Source: Rhodococcus rhodnii
Lineage (GTDB): Bacteria > Actinomycetota > Actinomycetes > Mycobacteriales > Pseudonocardiaceae
Length of the DNA: 64,000 nucleotides
Assembly: GCA_000720375.1 (NCBI GenBank)
Contig: JOAA01000010.1
Location: 124,001 to 188,000, forward strand
Direction of reading: 5' to 3'
Of the stretch, positions 37,479 through 46,446 are shown in pieces. How positions within the stretch are numbered: position 1 is the stretch's first letter; every line of letters begins with the position of its first letter. Both the position numbers and the translations under genes were made by a program. The notes under the pieces were generated by a model. It did not search any database and was not told the origin of the DNA. It saw only the letters and a program-made list of their open reading frames with translations.

Positions 37479-38819
37479 CTATCCGAGGGTCTCCCGCAGG
37501 TATTCCTGCCAGCCCGCCACGAACTGCTCCCGGTTCAGCCTGACCACCGAGACCAGCAGGTCATCGATCTCTTCCGGGCTTGCCCGGCCCGCTTTGGCCA
37601 GCACCTGGTACAGCTCGATCAGCTTGGCCTCGCCCAGCCGCTCCGCGACGAACCGGGCCACCGAGAACGATTGCTGGTAGGCCATGTCGAGGGTACGGCC
37701 CTGCGCGCGAAACTCCTCATCGGACGGCAGCCTGCCCGGCGGGCCGGTGGTGAGCATCGACGCGTTCAGGTCCGGCGCGGCCTGCCTGAGCGGGATCCCA
37801 CTGTCGCGGTAGCCCACGTAGTCGGCGAATCCCTCCAGCAGCCACATCGGCGATCCGTCCACTGTGGAGCCCCGGGCGGCGATGTGGGTGAACTCGTGGC
37901 GCAGCACGATTCGCAACGCGGTCACGGACAACGCGTCGGCGCTGGTCGCGCTCATCACGACGCGCTGGCCCTCGGCGGAGTTCTTGTCCGTGTCGACCCG
38001 GTCGGCGACCGAGACGGCGACCACGGATTCGACCGGGAAGTTGGGGCCGATCATCGCGCGCATCTCGTCGCTGGAGTCCGGCAGCACGACCACGACCTGC
38101 TGTGGCCAGTCGGTTCCCCACACGCTGCTGACCGCGTTCACGGCCGAGTCCATTTCGGCGGCCACCCGCTTGGCCATCGCCTCCCTCGCGGGGTGGGTCA
38201 GCACGAGGCCCCGTTCTGTCTTGATCACCAGGCACGGGCCGAAGTCCCACGGGCCGCGCCAGGTCCGCCTGCCCACGCCGAGCAGGTCGGTGTCCGACCG
38301 GATGAACCACGAGTTGGCCCGTTTGACCAGCAGGTAGCCCATCGGCCGTCGAGTAGGCGACGGGTCCGCCCCGCGCAACGCGTAGACCAGGTCGATCTCC
38401 GGTGCCCACAACTCCTGGGCGCCTTCGACGTTCGGCAACACCGACGGATCGAGGGAGCGCTGTGTGACCACGGTGTACGACCACTCACGCAGCGGCACAT
38501 TGGCGAGGTTGCGGAACAACGCCAGCTGCGCGTCGCGGAACGCTGGTTCGGCCTGTGGGTCGATGCCGGCCATGAAGGCCTTCTCGTCGCGCCGCTGCAC
38601 GGCATCCGCCCGCGCGCGCAACAAGCTCTGGACCGCGATGGCGCGCTCATCCGCCTGAGGAGGAGCCACCGCGCCCTGGTTCGGCGGCGTGAAGACCTGG
38701 GCCGGAGCGGGCGCCTGCTCGATGACGTCGTGCCGCTGCGGCTGCGCTGCGACCAGCGTGAGGCCGCCGAGCAGCGCGATCGCTACTCCGGCCACCAACA
38801 GGGCACGAAACCGGGCCAC
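37479..38819 (-). CDS. Exported gluzincin-like (HExxH) protein
   Basis: A 446-residue protein with an N-terminal signal anchor (RALLVAGVAIALLGGLTLVAA) and a Pro-rich linker. A beta-rich region (about 60-190) resembles NTF2-like or immunity-type folds. A zinc metallopeptidase core at about 300-400 has RHEFTHIA and WLLEGFADYVG, the HExxH and downstream Glu of peptidase MA-type gluzincins. The catalytic residues look complete. Position beside pimB and the NlpC hydrolase suggests an envelope role, perhaps processing of secreted proteins. The substrate is unknown. It starts with GTG, 9 bp upstream of the pimB start region. Confidence 0.85.
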   Translation of the reverse strand: MARFRALLVAGVAIALLGGLTLVAAQPQRHDVIEQAPAPAQVFTPPNQGAVAPPQADERAIAVQSLLRARADAVQRRDEKAFMAGIDPQAEPAFRDAQLALFRNLANVPLREWSYTVVTQRSLDPSVLPNVEGAQELWAPEIDLVYALRGADPSPTRRPMGYLLVKRANSWFIRSDTDLLGVGRRTWRGPWDFGPCLVIKTERGLVLTHPAREAMAKRVAAEMDSAVNAVSSVWGTDWPQQVVVVLPDSSDEMRAMIGPNFPVESVVAVSVADRVDTDKNSAEGQRVVMSATSADALSVTALRIVLRHEFTHIAARGSTVDGSPMWLLEGFADYVGYRDSGIPLRQAAPDLNASMLTTGPPGRLPSDEEFRAQGRTLDMAYQQSFSVARFVAERLGEAKLIELYQVLAKAGRASPEEIDDLLVSVVRLNREQFVAGWQEYLRETLG

Positions 38820-38924
38820 ACTCTAGATCGTATTGCCCGGCGTGTGAAAACGACGCGACCCCTGACCCGCACCACCGGTCAGGGGTCGCGCCGTTCGATT
38901 ACCAGCGCGACTGCCAGGTCGAAC

Positions 38925-39977
38925 TCAGCCGACGACCCGCTTGATCGCGAACAGGTCGGAGCCGCCACCGCGCAGGGTGGTCACCGCGACCGGCTTGCCG
39001 TACGTCGAGGCGTGCACGATCTTGCCGGGGGCGATCACCAGCGCGACGTGGTGGATCGACCCGGCGCTGCTGCCGTAGAACGCCAGGTCACCGGCGATCT
39101 CCTGGCCGATCGGCACCGCCTTGCCGACGGTGTACTGCGCCCGGCTGGAGCGCGGGAGGCTGACAGCTGCCTGCTTGTAGGCCCACGAGGTCAGCCCGGA
39201 GCAGTCGAACCCACCCGGTGACGCACCGCCCCAGACGTACGCGTCGCCCTGCCGGCTCAGCGCGGCCTGAATCGCGGTGTTCGCCGCACCCGGCGGACCG
39301 AAGTAGGCGCCGGTGTCCTTTGGCGTGTTCAGCTTCGCCTTGTCCGCCGCGGACAGCTTGTTCGCGGCCGACTTGACCTCGTTGATCTGCTTCTGCAGGT
39401 CCTTGCCGCGGGCCTCGATGTCGGCCTGCAGCTTGGCCGCCGCGTCACGGGCCTCGGTGGCCCGCTTCTGCGCGTCCGCGGCCTTCGTGGCCGAGTCCGC
39501 GGCGGTGGTGACGGCCTTGTGCAGCTCGGTCAGCGCCTTGTTGTTGTCCGTCGCCAGCACGTTGAGCGCCGAGGACCTGTCGAGGAAGTCCTGCGCGGAG
39601 GTGCCGGTGAGCAGCGCGGACAGCTTGTTGAACCGGGCACCGCGGAACGAGGCGGAGCTGAGGTTCTCCACCTGGCCGCGGAACTGCTCCTCCGTGGCCG
39701 CCGCCGCGTCCTTGGCCTGGTTGGCCGCGGTGAGGTCAGCTGTGGCCTTGTCCAACTCCGCCTGCTTGGCGTCCTTGTCGTCCTTGGCCTTGTTCAGTTC
39801 CTCGTTGACGACCTCGGCCTGCTTGTTGAGCTCGTTGTACTTCTTGAGCGCGTCCGATTCGGTGTTGCCCGAGGGGGGTTGCGCGATTGCCGGAGCTGGG
39901 GAGGTACTGACCATCGCGATGATGGCGGACGCTGTCAGTGCTCCACGCATGCCGCGCTTGAGTCGTTGCGACGCCAC
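38925..39977 (-). CDS. Coiled-coil NlpC/P60 peptidoglycan endopeptidase
   Basis: About 350 residues from the GTG at 39977, which has AAGGAG upstream (39989-39994 on the plus strand); the frame is open further but that part is Arg-rich and uncharacteristic. After a signal peptide (LTASAIIAMVSTSPAPAIAQ) a long coiled coil with Ala/Asp/Lys heptads follows (about 50-220), then the NlpC/P60 domain. This has the catalytic Cys in GGFDCSGLTSWAY and the His in IHHVALVI. It resembles RipA/RipB-type hydrolases (Rv2190c) that cut between D-Glu and meso-diaminopimelate. It is probably controlled by its coiled coil, which in related enzymes docks to cell-division partners. Confidence 0.93.
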   Translation of the reverse strand: MASQRLKRGMRGALTASAIIAMVSTSPAPAIAQPPSGNTESDALKKYNELNKQAEVVNEELNKAKDDKDAKQAELDKATADLTAANQAKDAAAATEEQFRGQVENLSSASFRGARFNKLSALLTGTSAQDFLDRSSALNVLATDNNKALTELHKAVTTAADSATKAADAQKRATEARDAAAKLQADIEARGKDLQKQINEVKSAANKLSAADKAKLNTPKDTGAYFGPPGAANTAIQAALSRQGDAYVWGGASPGGFDCSGLTSWAYKQAAVSLPRSSRAQYTVGKAVPIGQEIAGDLAFYGSSAGSIHHVALVIAPGKIVHASTYGKPVAVTTLRGGGSDLFAIKRVVG

Positions 39978-40389
39978 GTCGCGCGTGTCTCCTTCGTCTC
40001 TCCTACCGCCGCGGGAAGGGAACCCCAGCTCAATGGGCACGGGGGTACCCAAAGAGCGGGCCAGCAAGCGAGTGGACACGCACTCAGTACGCCGGCACGT
40101 TCTCCCAACCGGTGGGGTGTTCCGGTTCAGCTCCCAGCCCCGACTTGCCTGGAATCTGACTCGGCGGCGATCTCACGTCATCACCCTTGTTGGGCGACCG
40201 GGGGCCGCGAGATCTCGGACAGGTTACGAAGGAACGCGGCACCCGTCCAGCCAGTCGGCGCAAAATCTTCCTCAGTGACCGCCGAAACCCCAATGGAGCA
40301 GCGCCGAATGCCCGGTGTGATCACAACAACACCCAGGTCAACACGGTCTGTTGCCGCTCGTCGCCCAATCGGTACCGTTCGGCGCCTGA
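39978..40389 (-). other. 412-bp leader/promoter region of the NlpC gene
   Basis: A long non-coding interval upstream of the NlpC/P60 gene. It contains a 10-bp palindrome CGAGATCTCG (40208-40217), and on the minus strand a TAACCT-like -10 region. Such hydrolase genes often have c-di-AMP riboswitches in actinobacteria. Parts resemble the 5' half (GCCGAGTC, GTCGGGGCTGGG), but the conserved 3' core is missing, so I do not call one. The interval is probably a transcribed leader. Confidence 0.4.
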
Positions 40390-40590
40390 TCAGGCGACTT
40401 CCGGCGTGTTCACCGGGGTAATGGGTATCAACCTCAGTTTGGGAACCATTCCGGCGCTGGCGAGCACATCGATCGCGCGCTGTTCGGACGAGTCGAGATC
40501 GACCGTGCTCGGCGGGCCGAGCAAGACACTGACGACACACTCCTGGCAAGCCTTTCCCCGCACTTCACAGCTGTCGCAGTCGACGACCAT
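40390..40590 (-). CDS. Small CxxC-x6-CxxC protein
   Basis: 66 residues with four cysteines spaced as a zinc-ribbon-like knuckle: MVVDCDSCEVRGKACQECVV (C5, C8, C15, C18). Then comes VDLDSSEQRAIDVLASAGMVPKLRLI, which looks like a helix-strand close. Similar short proteins are widespread in actinobacteria, so it is probably real despite its size. No function is known to me. It precedes the NlpC leader on the same strand and is 53 bp from the helD stop. Confidence 0.7.
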   Translation of the reverse strand: MVVDCDSCEVRGKACQECVVSVLLGPPSTVDLDSSEQRAIDVLASAGMVPKLRLIPITPVNTPEVA

Positions 40591-40610
40591 GTCCAGCTCC
40601 CAAGCCAGTC

Positions 40611-40631
40611 GTTCGATCGTATGTTCGATCG
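40611..40631. repeat. Direct repeat GTTCGATCG x2 upstream of the CxxC gene
   Basis: GTTCGATCG occurs at 40611-40619 and 40623-40631, a 12-bp period, in the 53-bp gap before the CxxC gene. It could be a repressor or sigma-factor site. Evidence is the repeat alone. Confidence 0.4.
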
Positions 40632-40643
40632 ATTGAGGTCACC

Positions 40644-42611
40644 TTAGCGGTCAGGTCCGACAGTTGTGGACGGGCTGTCGTCCGCCCAGCTCAGGCGGAC
40701 AATGCCGAGCCGGTGCACGGCTCTGGTCATGGCCACGTAGAGATCATTGCGGCCACGGGCCGAGCCTTCGGCGATCGCGTCCGGATCCACCACGAGCACG
40801 GAGTCGAACTCAAGGCCTTTCGCCTGGCCGGGAGTCAGCACCACCGCACCGTCGGTCCGAAGCCGAGCCAGATGCCGTTCGGGCGCGATCACCGCGACCC
40901 GGCCGGGCATCGATGCGATCAGCCCGGGGATCTCGTCCAGCCCCGCCTGCCGGTCCCAGGGCGGCACGCCGGTCGAGCGGACCGAAGTGGGCAACCGAAG
41001 GCCAGGCCGATGCGGGCGGAGCATCTCGTTGGCCGCGGCCATGATCTCGGCCGGGGTGCGGTAGTTGACGGTCAGCTCGGCGAGCCGCCACCGGTCGGCC
41101 AGGTGTGGCCGCAGCACGTCCTGCCAGCTGGTCACCCCGGCCGGATCGCTGGTCTGGGCGAGATCACCGACGACCGTCATGGATCGGCTGGGGCAACGGC
41201 GCATCACCATCCGCCAAGCCATCTCGGACAGCTCTTGCGCCTCGTCGACCACGATGTGCCCGAAGGTCACGCCGTCACCGCCGTCGATCAGAGTGGCCAC
41301 CTCATCAAGCAAGGGGATGTCCGCCGCCGAGAACGGTCCGGCGAGTAAATCCGCCACGGTCAAAGGCGGCCAGACAACGTCCAATGCGGCTGCGACCTGA
41401 ACGTCGGCGACCAGACTGTCCTTGAGGTTCGCCACGTCCACTTCGTCCAGCAGACGTCTGGGCCCCGGATCAGTCCAGTCGACGACCACACCCGCCGCTT
41501 CAAGGGCGCGCAGATCCCCTTCGCTGAGGCTGCCGTCCGGGTCGCCGCCGTCGATCGCCTCACCGGTTTCGGTGAGGGTCACGGCTTCCATCCGTTCGGC
41601 GAGGCGCTCGGCGAGCACACCGATGATCTCGCGCTGGAAGACGAGCCTCGCCTGGTTGTGCGGCAAACCTGCGCGTCGCGCCGTTCGGACGGCCCGTCGG
41701 CAGTCATCCGGGTCAAGCACAAGGCTCTCCTGCTCGAACACGACTTCCAGCGGCTCGTCGGGAATCACCACCCGGTCGCGGACGGCGGCAGCCAGTACGA
41801 CAGCCATCCGAGCCTTTCCCTTGCGCCGCGCCTCTTCGGGCTCGGCGACTCGGTCGACCCGGGCACCGGGGACGAGTTCAGGGAGCGTCGCGGTCACGAC
41901 GCTGTTCTCGCCGAGACCCGGCAGCACCTGGCCGATGTACTCCAGGAACATCCGGCTGGGCCCGACGACCAGGACGCCACGCGTGCGCAAGTGCGCACGC
42001 GCGTAGAGCAGATGCGCGACCCGGTGCAACGCGACCGCGGTCTTGCCGGTGCCCGGTCCGCCCTGCACGACCAGGACACCGGCGTACGGATCACGGATGA
42101 TCCGGTCCTGTTCGGCCTGCAGTGTCGTGACGATGTCCGGCATGTGCTCGGTCCGGCCCGCGGTCACGGCCGCCAGCAGCGCGGCGTCGCCGGTCAACTG
42201 GTCGTCGCCGATGGCTTCCAGGGCAAGTACTTCGTCGTTCAACTCGACGACGGTCCGGCCTCGGGTGGTGATCCGTCGCCGGAGACGCACGCCCTGCGGG
42301 GCAGCCGGCGTGGCGGTGTAGAACGGCCGCGCTCCAGGGGCACGCCAGTCGATCAGCAACGGCTCGTCATCCTCAAACAGCCCGGTTCGCCCGATGTAGA
42401 TCCGACGACCGTCGTCCAGGTCGACCCGGCCGAAGCAGAGTCCGTCGGCAACCGACTCGAGCCGGGCCGCTTCGCCCGCCCAAAAGGCCCGCTCCGCGGG
42501 TTGTGATGTCGCCATGTGCCGTGCGGCCTCGGCGCTCAGCTCGTCGAGCCGTGCGTAGAGAGCCGTGACGTAGTGCTGTTCTGCCTGGATCTGCGAAGAC
42601 TGGGAGGACAC
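40644..42611 (-). CDS. helD: HelD-family RNA polymerase-remodelling ATPase
   Basis: A 655-residue SF1 helicase-like ATPase. An N-terminal coiled-coil arm (about 1-60: YVTALYARLDELSAEAARHMA) precedes the split ATPase core. Motif I is VVQGGPGTGKTAVALHRVAHLLY at about 180, motif II VDEAQELSEMAW at about 460, and VVGDLAQTSDP plus YVAMTRAVHRLGIV are the later motifs. HelD proteins insert arms into the RNA polymerase channels to release stalled DNA or RNA, and actinobacterial HelR relatives can displace rifamycins. I see no rifampicin-associated element upstream, so this looks like a housekeeping HelD. GTG start. Monocistronic, but only 53 bp precede the CxxC gene. Confidence 0.88.
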   Translation of the reverse strand: MSSQSSQIQAEQHYVTALYARLDELSAEAARHMATSQPAERAFWAGEAARLESVADGLCFGRVDLDDGRRIYIGRTGLFEDDEPLLIDWRAPGARPFYTATPAAPQGVRLRRRITTRGRTVVELNDEVLALEAIGDDQLTGDAALLAAVTAGRTEHMPDIVTTLQAEQDRIIRDPYAGVLVVQGGPGTGKTAVALHRVAHLLYARAHLRTRGVLVVGPSRMFLEYIGQVLPGLGENSVVTATLPELVPGARVDRVAEPEEARRKGKARMAVVLAAAVRDRVVIPDEPLEVVFEQESLVLDPDDCRRAVRTARRAGLPHNQARLVFQREIIGVLAERLAERMEAVTLTETGEAIDGGDPDGSLSEGDLRALEAAGVVVDWTDPGPRRLLDEVDVANLKDSLVADVQVAAALDVVWPPLTVADLLAGPFSAADIPLLDEVATLIDGGDGVTFGHIVVDEAQELSEMAWRMVMRRCPSRSMTVVGDLAQTSDPAGVTSWQDVLRPHLADRWRLAELTVNYRTPAEIMAAANEMLRPHRPGLRLPTSVRSTGVPPWDRQAGLDEIPGLIASMPGRVAVIAPERHLARLRTDGAVVLTPGQAKGLEFDSVLVVDPDAIAEGSARGRNDLYVAMTRAVHRLGIVRLSWADDSPSTTVGPDR

Positions 42612-42668
42612 GCCGCCGAGGGTGCCTGTCGCATTCGCGAAGAAACAGTCTTGTTCTTCCCCGCCGCG

Positions 42669-44303
42669 TCAGCCGGTCCCGAATTCCCAGTGCCACGGTT
42701 CCTCACGGCCACGTCCCGGCAAGGCCCATGACGGGTTTTGCCAACCGAAACGGCTGGCGTTGGCGCGCATCCACGCGTAGTCCGCGGTCCCGAACGACTG
42801 CGCTCCCCCGCACAAATCGACCGCGAGGCCCCAGCCGTGGTTGCTCGTACCGGGCACAGCGGCCAAAGCGGGCTTCACGCCGTACAACCGGACCTGTTCC
42901 TCGAACGTGCGATACGAGTCGGTCACGCACAAAGGCCGCCCGAAGGCTGAACCGAACGCGGCTGCCAAGCCTTGGAACGAAAACGCCGCATCACACCGCA
43001 ACCGGTGCTCACCTATACCTATAGGACAAAGCGCGGAAGCCGGGATGAGCCCGTTGGGGTAACCACTCCATCCGCCTGACGGCAGATCCACTCCCCCGCA
43101 CCGCCAGACCAAGCCAGAATCCGTACGGTGCGGCACCGGTTGCGCGGGCCGCACCGGCAACGAAGGTCGCGCATACCCGAGCACCGCCGCAGGTATGTCG
43201 GTGACGACAACACCGACGAGCCGCGCGTCCGCGCTGATCATCGTGCGCGGATCCAGCACGATGCCGACGTTCTGCACGCCATACCGTTCCGGCCCGATGA
43301 ACACGAGGTCGCCCGGCTGCGGGTCGTTGACGGGCTGCAGCACAGCCATCTGCTCGGCTGCTGTGCCCTTCAAGCCGTAGGCGGCACGCGTGAGCCCGTC
43401 GCACGAATACGCGTCGGGCCCGTCGCCCTGTGGCGCGTACGGCTTGCCTAGGGCCCCGACGGCAGTAGTCACCGCACGGATGGTGGCCTCCGGCCATACG
43501 ACCAAGCGCTCGCCCGACTGCAGCGTTGCTTCAGTCGAAGTCGACCCTGGGCGGATGCCTGAGGCGGCGAGCTTGTCGAGGTAGGTACGCCAATTGGCGG
43601 CCGTTTGGTCGTTGCGTGTGCGCTGCGTCTGTTGCATGGCCACGACCGTGGAGTTGGTCTGGGCCAGTTTGCTCCGGAACTCGCCGGTGATGGCTGCCGC
43701 GCGGTTGGTCGCGTCGCCGTTGCGACGGTCCAGGTCAGCTTTGCGGTCGGCGGCGGCCTTGGCGGCGTTCGACGCCGTTTCCTCGGCGCGTACCGCTGCC
43801 TGGTGGCGTTGGACCGCGCCGGTGAGTTCCTCGGCTTCAGCTTCCTGCACGCGGGCCATCAGGCTGGAGCCGTCCAGGAAGTCGTCCGGGGACTTGGCCA
43901 GCAGCAGAACCTGGAATTGGTTCGGTCGGCCGAACGAGCTGAGGATGGCCGAGGCGTACCGATCGACGTCTGCTTGACGTGCTTGCACAGCCGCGTCGGC
44001 CGCTTCCCGCGCGGCCCTCGCTTGGTCCAACGCGGCCGAGGACTCGCGTACGGCCTGTTCGGCTATGTGGATGTCGTTGGCGAGTGTGCCGAGCTCGCGT
44101 TGCACGTCGGTCGCGGTCCGTTGCAGCTGAGCGACGACCGGATCGGCGAAGGCCTCGCCGGGCCGGGAGTCGGGCACGGCGGCACCCGGCGCCACGCCTG
44201 CCTCCTCTGGCGGCTGCGCGCCGAGCATCGCGATGATCGCCAGCAGCGCCGCACCAACTCGCACACCAGGCACAACGGGCGAATCCGTACTCCGTAACGA
44301 CAC
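42669..44303 (-). CDS. Degenerate NlpC/P60 plus M15 carboxypeptidase fusion
   Basis: About 544 residues. A signal peptide (VGAALLAIIAMLGA) leads into a coiled coil (about 60-215). Next is an NlpC/P60-like domain with SCDGLTRAAYG (Cys present) but VQNVGIVLD where His is expected, so the catalytic His is Asn. A VanY-type D,D-carboxypeptidase domain (M15B) follows, with SYRTFEEQVRLYG, SNHGWGLAVDL (zinc His/Asp) and EPWHWEFG. So one half may be a dead or altered hydrolase and the other a live D-Ala-D-Ala carboxypeptidase; both act on peptidoglycan outside the cell. The frame is open to 45317 but that stretch is antisense to the HEAT gene. Start GTG 44303 or 44318. Confidence 0.85.
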   Translation of the reverse strand: MSLRSTDSPVVPGVRVGAALLAIIAMLGAQPPEEAGVAPGAAVPDSRPGEAFADPVVAQLQRTATDVQRELGTLANDIHIAEQAVRESSAALDQARAAREAADAAVQARQADVDRYASAILSSFGRPNQFQVLLLAKSPDDFLDGSSLMARVQEAEAEELTGAVQRHQAAVRAEETASNAAKAAADRKADLDRRNGDATNRAAAITGEFRSKLAQTNSTVVAMQQTQRTRNDQTAANWRTYLDKLAASGIRPGSTSTEATLQSGERLVVWPEATIRAVTTAVGALGKPYAPQGDGPDAYSCDGLTRAAYGLKGTAAEQMAVLQPVNDPQPGDLVFIGPERYGVQNVGIVLDPRTMISADARLVGVVVTDIPAAVLGYARPSLPVRPAQPVPHRTDSGLVWRCGGVDLPSGGWSGYPNGLIPASALCPIGIGEHRLRCDAAFSFQGLAAAFGSAFGRPLCVTDSYRTFEEQVRLYGVKPALAAVPGTSNHGWGLAVDLCGGAQSFGTADYAWMRANASRFGWQNPSWALPGRGREEPWHWEFGTG

Positions 44304-44324
44304 GATTAGGTGACACACGATTGG

Positions 44325-45371
44325 ATGACGCGCGTGAAACCCGACCAATTGCTCGAAGAGCCCGACTGGGACAGCCTGCAGCACGCCTACGGACCCGCCG
44401 GTGACACGCCCGGCCTGCTGGTCCAGCTGCTGGACGACGATCCGGAAAAACAGGCGTACGCCCTCAGCCAGATCGAGATGTCCGTACTGCACCAAGGATC
44501 GATCTACAGCTCGACCGCGCCCGCCGCGCGGTACATCGCGGCGATCCTGCCTGCCAAGGCCACCCTCGCGGCCAGCGAAAGCGCCTACCCGTGGGACGAC
44601 CGGGAGCGGCCGCTGCGGGCGGCGCTGCTGGAATGGCTGGCCAACTTCGCCGAGTCGGCCACCTATCAGGGCGCGGACGATCCGGACGTGCAGGCGTGCC
44701 GTGCGGTGCTGCCGGAGATCTACACCGCCGCGCTGCCTTACGTCGACGATCCCGACCTGACGATCCGGGAAGCCGCGCTCAGCGTCGTGACGGCTCTGCC
44801 CGACCTTGCGGACGCCCGGTTGTTCGAGCGCATCCTGGCCAGCAGCACCGACCGGCGGGAACGTGCCGCCGCTGTGTTCGGCCTCGGCGCGATCGGCGCG
44901 GACGCCTCGGGCCTGTTGCAGGACGCCGACCCTGCCGTTGCCGTTTGCGCCGCGTTGACGTGCCCGGACAACGCGACGGCCACCCGCCTGATCCTGGAAG
45001 CGTTGCAAGACCCGGCGACCGCGGACGGCTGGTTCCCCGAGCCGTTGCCGCAGTTCGACGGCTGGTTCCGGTTCACGCTGATCAGTGCGGCGATCGAGCG
45101 GACCGAGACCTTCGAGGAGCTGCTGCCCGCCGCGTTGGCTGTCGTCCCGCTCGGCAGCGGTTACACGGTCGACAGCGACTGGGGCCCGCTGCTGGCGAAG
45201 GCGTTCCCGACGCCGTTCGATGGCAAGTTGACGCCTGCCCAGCGACAGTTCCTGTCGGCGATCGCCGAGCACGACCGCAACTGGGGTCAGGTCGCGAACC
45301 CGCTGATCTGGCTGCACAAAGCCGGTCTGCCGGAGACCCGCGAGGAGCTGCGTACGCTGACGCGATCATGA
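44325..45371 (+). CDS. HEAT-repeat-like protein
   Basis: About 348 residues, rich in paired helices with a HEAT-like pattern: DPDLTIREAALSVVTALPDL, RRERAAAVFGLGAIGAD and DADPAVAVCAALTCPD. It is cytosolic, has no catalytic motif, and presumably binds a protein partner or nucleic acid. Start ATG at 44325 (a GTG at 44310 would overlap the divergent gene). It ends 55 bp before the LacI-type regulator on the same strand. Function unknown. Confidence 0.8.
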   Translation: MTRVKPDQLLEEPDWDSLQHAYGPAGDTPGLLVQLLDDDPEKQAYALSQIEMSVLHQGSIYSSTAPAARYIAAILPAKATLAASESAYPWDDRERPLRAALLEWLANFAESATYQGADDPDVQACRAVLPEIYTAALPYVDDPDLTIREAALSVVTALPDLADARLFERILASSTDRRERAAAVFGLGAIGADASGLLQDADPAVAVCAALTCPDNATATRLILEALQDPATADGWFPEPLPQFDGWFRFTLISAAIERTETFEELLPAALAVVPLGSGYTVDSDWGPLLAKAFPTPFDGKLTPAQRQFLSAIAEHDRNWGQVANPLIWLHKAGLPETREELRTLTRS

Positions 45372-45379
45372 GGCTGACT

Positions 45380-45426
45380 GCAAATGGCCGCAAGCGGACT
45401 GCAAGGTTTGTCTTATAGTTGCGGGC
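45380..45426 (+). promoter_or_regulatory. Leaderless promoter of the lacI-type gene with GCAA half-sites
   Basis: A TATAGT -10 box at 45414-45419 ends seven bases before the ATG at 45427, so transcription should begin at or next to the start codon. Upstream, GCAA recurs at 45380, 45390 and 45401, about one helical turn apart, with TTGCGG at 45419. They could be operator half-sites for the regulator itself. Confidence 0.5.
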
Positions 45427-46434
45427 ATGACGCGAAGACTTGCCGAGGTCGCCCGCAAGGTCGGGGTCAGTGAGGCGACCGTGAGCCGAGTGCTCAACGG
45501 GAAGCCGGGTGTTTCGGAGAGTACCCGTACCGCGGTGCTGACAGCGCTGGATGTGCTGGGGTACGAGCGACCGACCCAGCTGCGGGGCGAACGGGCTCGA
45601 CTGGTCGGACTGGTCCTGCCTGAGCTGCAGAACCCGATCTTCCCGGCGTTCGGGGAGATCATCGGCAACGGGCTGGCACAGCAGGGTTTCACGCCCGTGC
45701 TGTGCACCCGTACCGCCGGCGGCGTCACCGAGGCCGACTACATAGAGTTGCTGCTGCAGCAGCACGTCTCCGGCGTGGTGTTCGCGGGCGGCAACTACGC
45801 GCAAGCGGACGCCACACATGAGCACTACGCCAGGCTGACCGAGCGGAACCTGCCGACCGTGCTGATCAACGCGGCCATCGACGAGCTGAGTTTTCCCACG
45901 GTCTCGTGCGATGACGCGGTCGCCGCCGAGCAGGCGCTGACGCACCTGGTGTCGCTGGGGCACACCAAGGTCGGCATGGTCCTCGGACCGGACGACCACG
46001 TGCCTTCCCGCCGCAAACAGCACGCGTTCGAGGCCGCGGCGAAGGCGGCGAACCTGGACGTCGAGCCGGACTGGTTCGAGCACGCGATGTACTCACTGGA
46101 AGGCGGCCAGGCCGCGGCCGCGCGCCTGGTCAAACGTGGGATCACCGGCATCGTGTGCGCCAGCGACCCGCAGGCGCTCGGCGCGATCCGCGCGGTGCGC
46201 CGCCAAGGGCTGTCGGTCCCGCAAGATGTTTCAGTGATCGGGTACGACGATTCCGCGTTCATGAACTGCGTCGACCCGCCGCTGACCACCATCCGCCAGC
46301 CGATCGAGGCCATGGGCCGCGCCGCGGTGGAACTGCTGACTATGCAGATCAACGGGGCTTCGGTGACCGATGAGGAGCTGTTGTTCGAGCCCGAACTCGT
46401 CGTCAGGGGGTCGTCTGCGCCCAGCACTCGGTGA
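45427..46434 (+). CDS. LacI-family sugar-responsive repressor
   Basis: A 335-residue regulator. The N-terminal HTH is RLAEVARKVGVSEATVSRVLN (residues ~4-24), with hinge helix LDVLGYERP, and a periplasmic-binding-protein-like sensor domain follows (GLVLPELQNPIFP; HVSGVVFAGG; VIGYDDSAFMNCVDPPLTTIRQP). It sits directly upstream of, and in line with, the sugar-uptake operon. By family it represses the operon until an oligosaccharide or its phosphorylated product binds. Its own mRNA appears leaderless. Confidence 0.95.
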   Translation: MTRRLAEVARKVGVSEATVSRVLNGKPGVSESTRTAVLTALDVLGYERPTQLRGERARLVGLVLPELQNPIFPAFGEIIGNGLAQQGFTPVLCTRTAGGVTEADYIELLLQQHVSGVVFAGGNYAQADATHEHYARLTERNLPTVLINAAIDELSFPTVSCDDAVAAEQALTHLVSLGHTKVGMVLGPDDHVPSRRKQHAFEAAAKAANLDVEPDWFEHAMYSLEGGQAAAARLVKRGITGIVCASDPQALGAIRAVRRQGLSVPQDVSVIGYDDSAFMNCVDPPLTTIRQPIEAMGRAAVELLTMQINGASVTDEELLFEPELVVRGSSAPSTR

Positions 46435-46446
46435 GCTGTTCGTTAC

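Noticed and set aside
39978..40389. c-di-AMP (ydaO-type) riboswitch upstream of the NlpC gene
   Set aside because: Some 5' elements look similar, but the conserved 3' core (CAGCTAACCTCG-like) is absent. A covariance search would decide.
42612..42668. Rifampicin-associated element for helD
   Set aside because: No 19-bp inverted repeat of the GGGGCTTGC type occurs upstream of helD.
44304..45317. N-terminal extension of the NlpC/VanY fusion gene
   Set aside because: The extra 330 codons are antisense to the HEAT-repeat gene and lack motifs; a signal peptide follows directly after the GTG at 44303.
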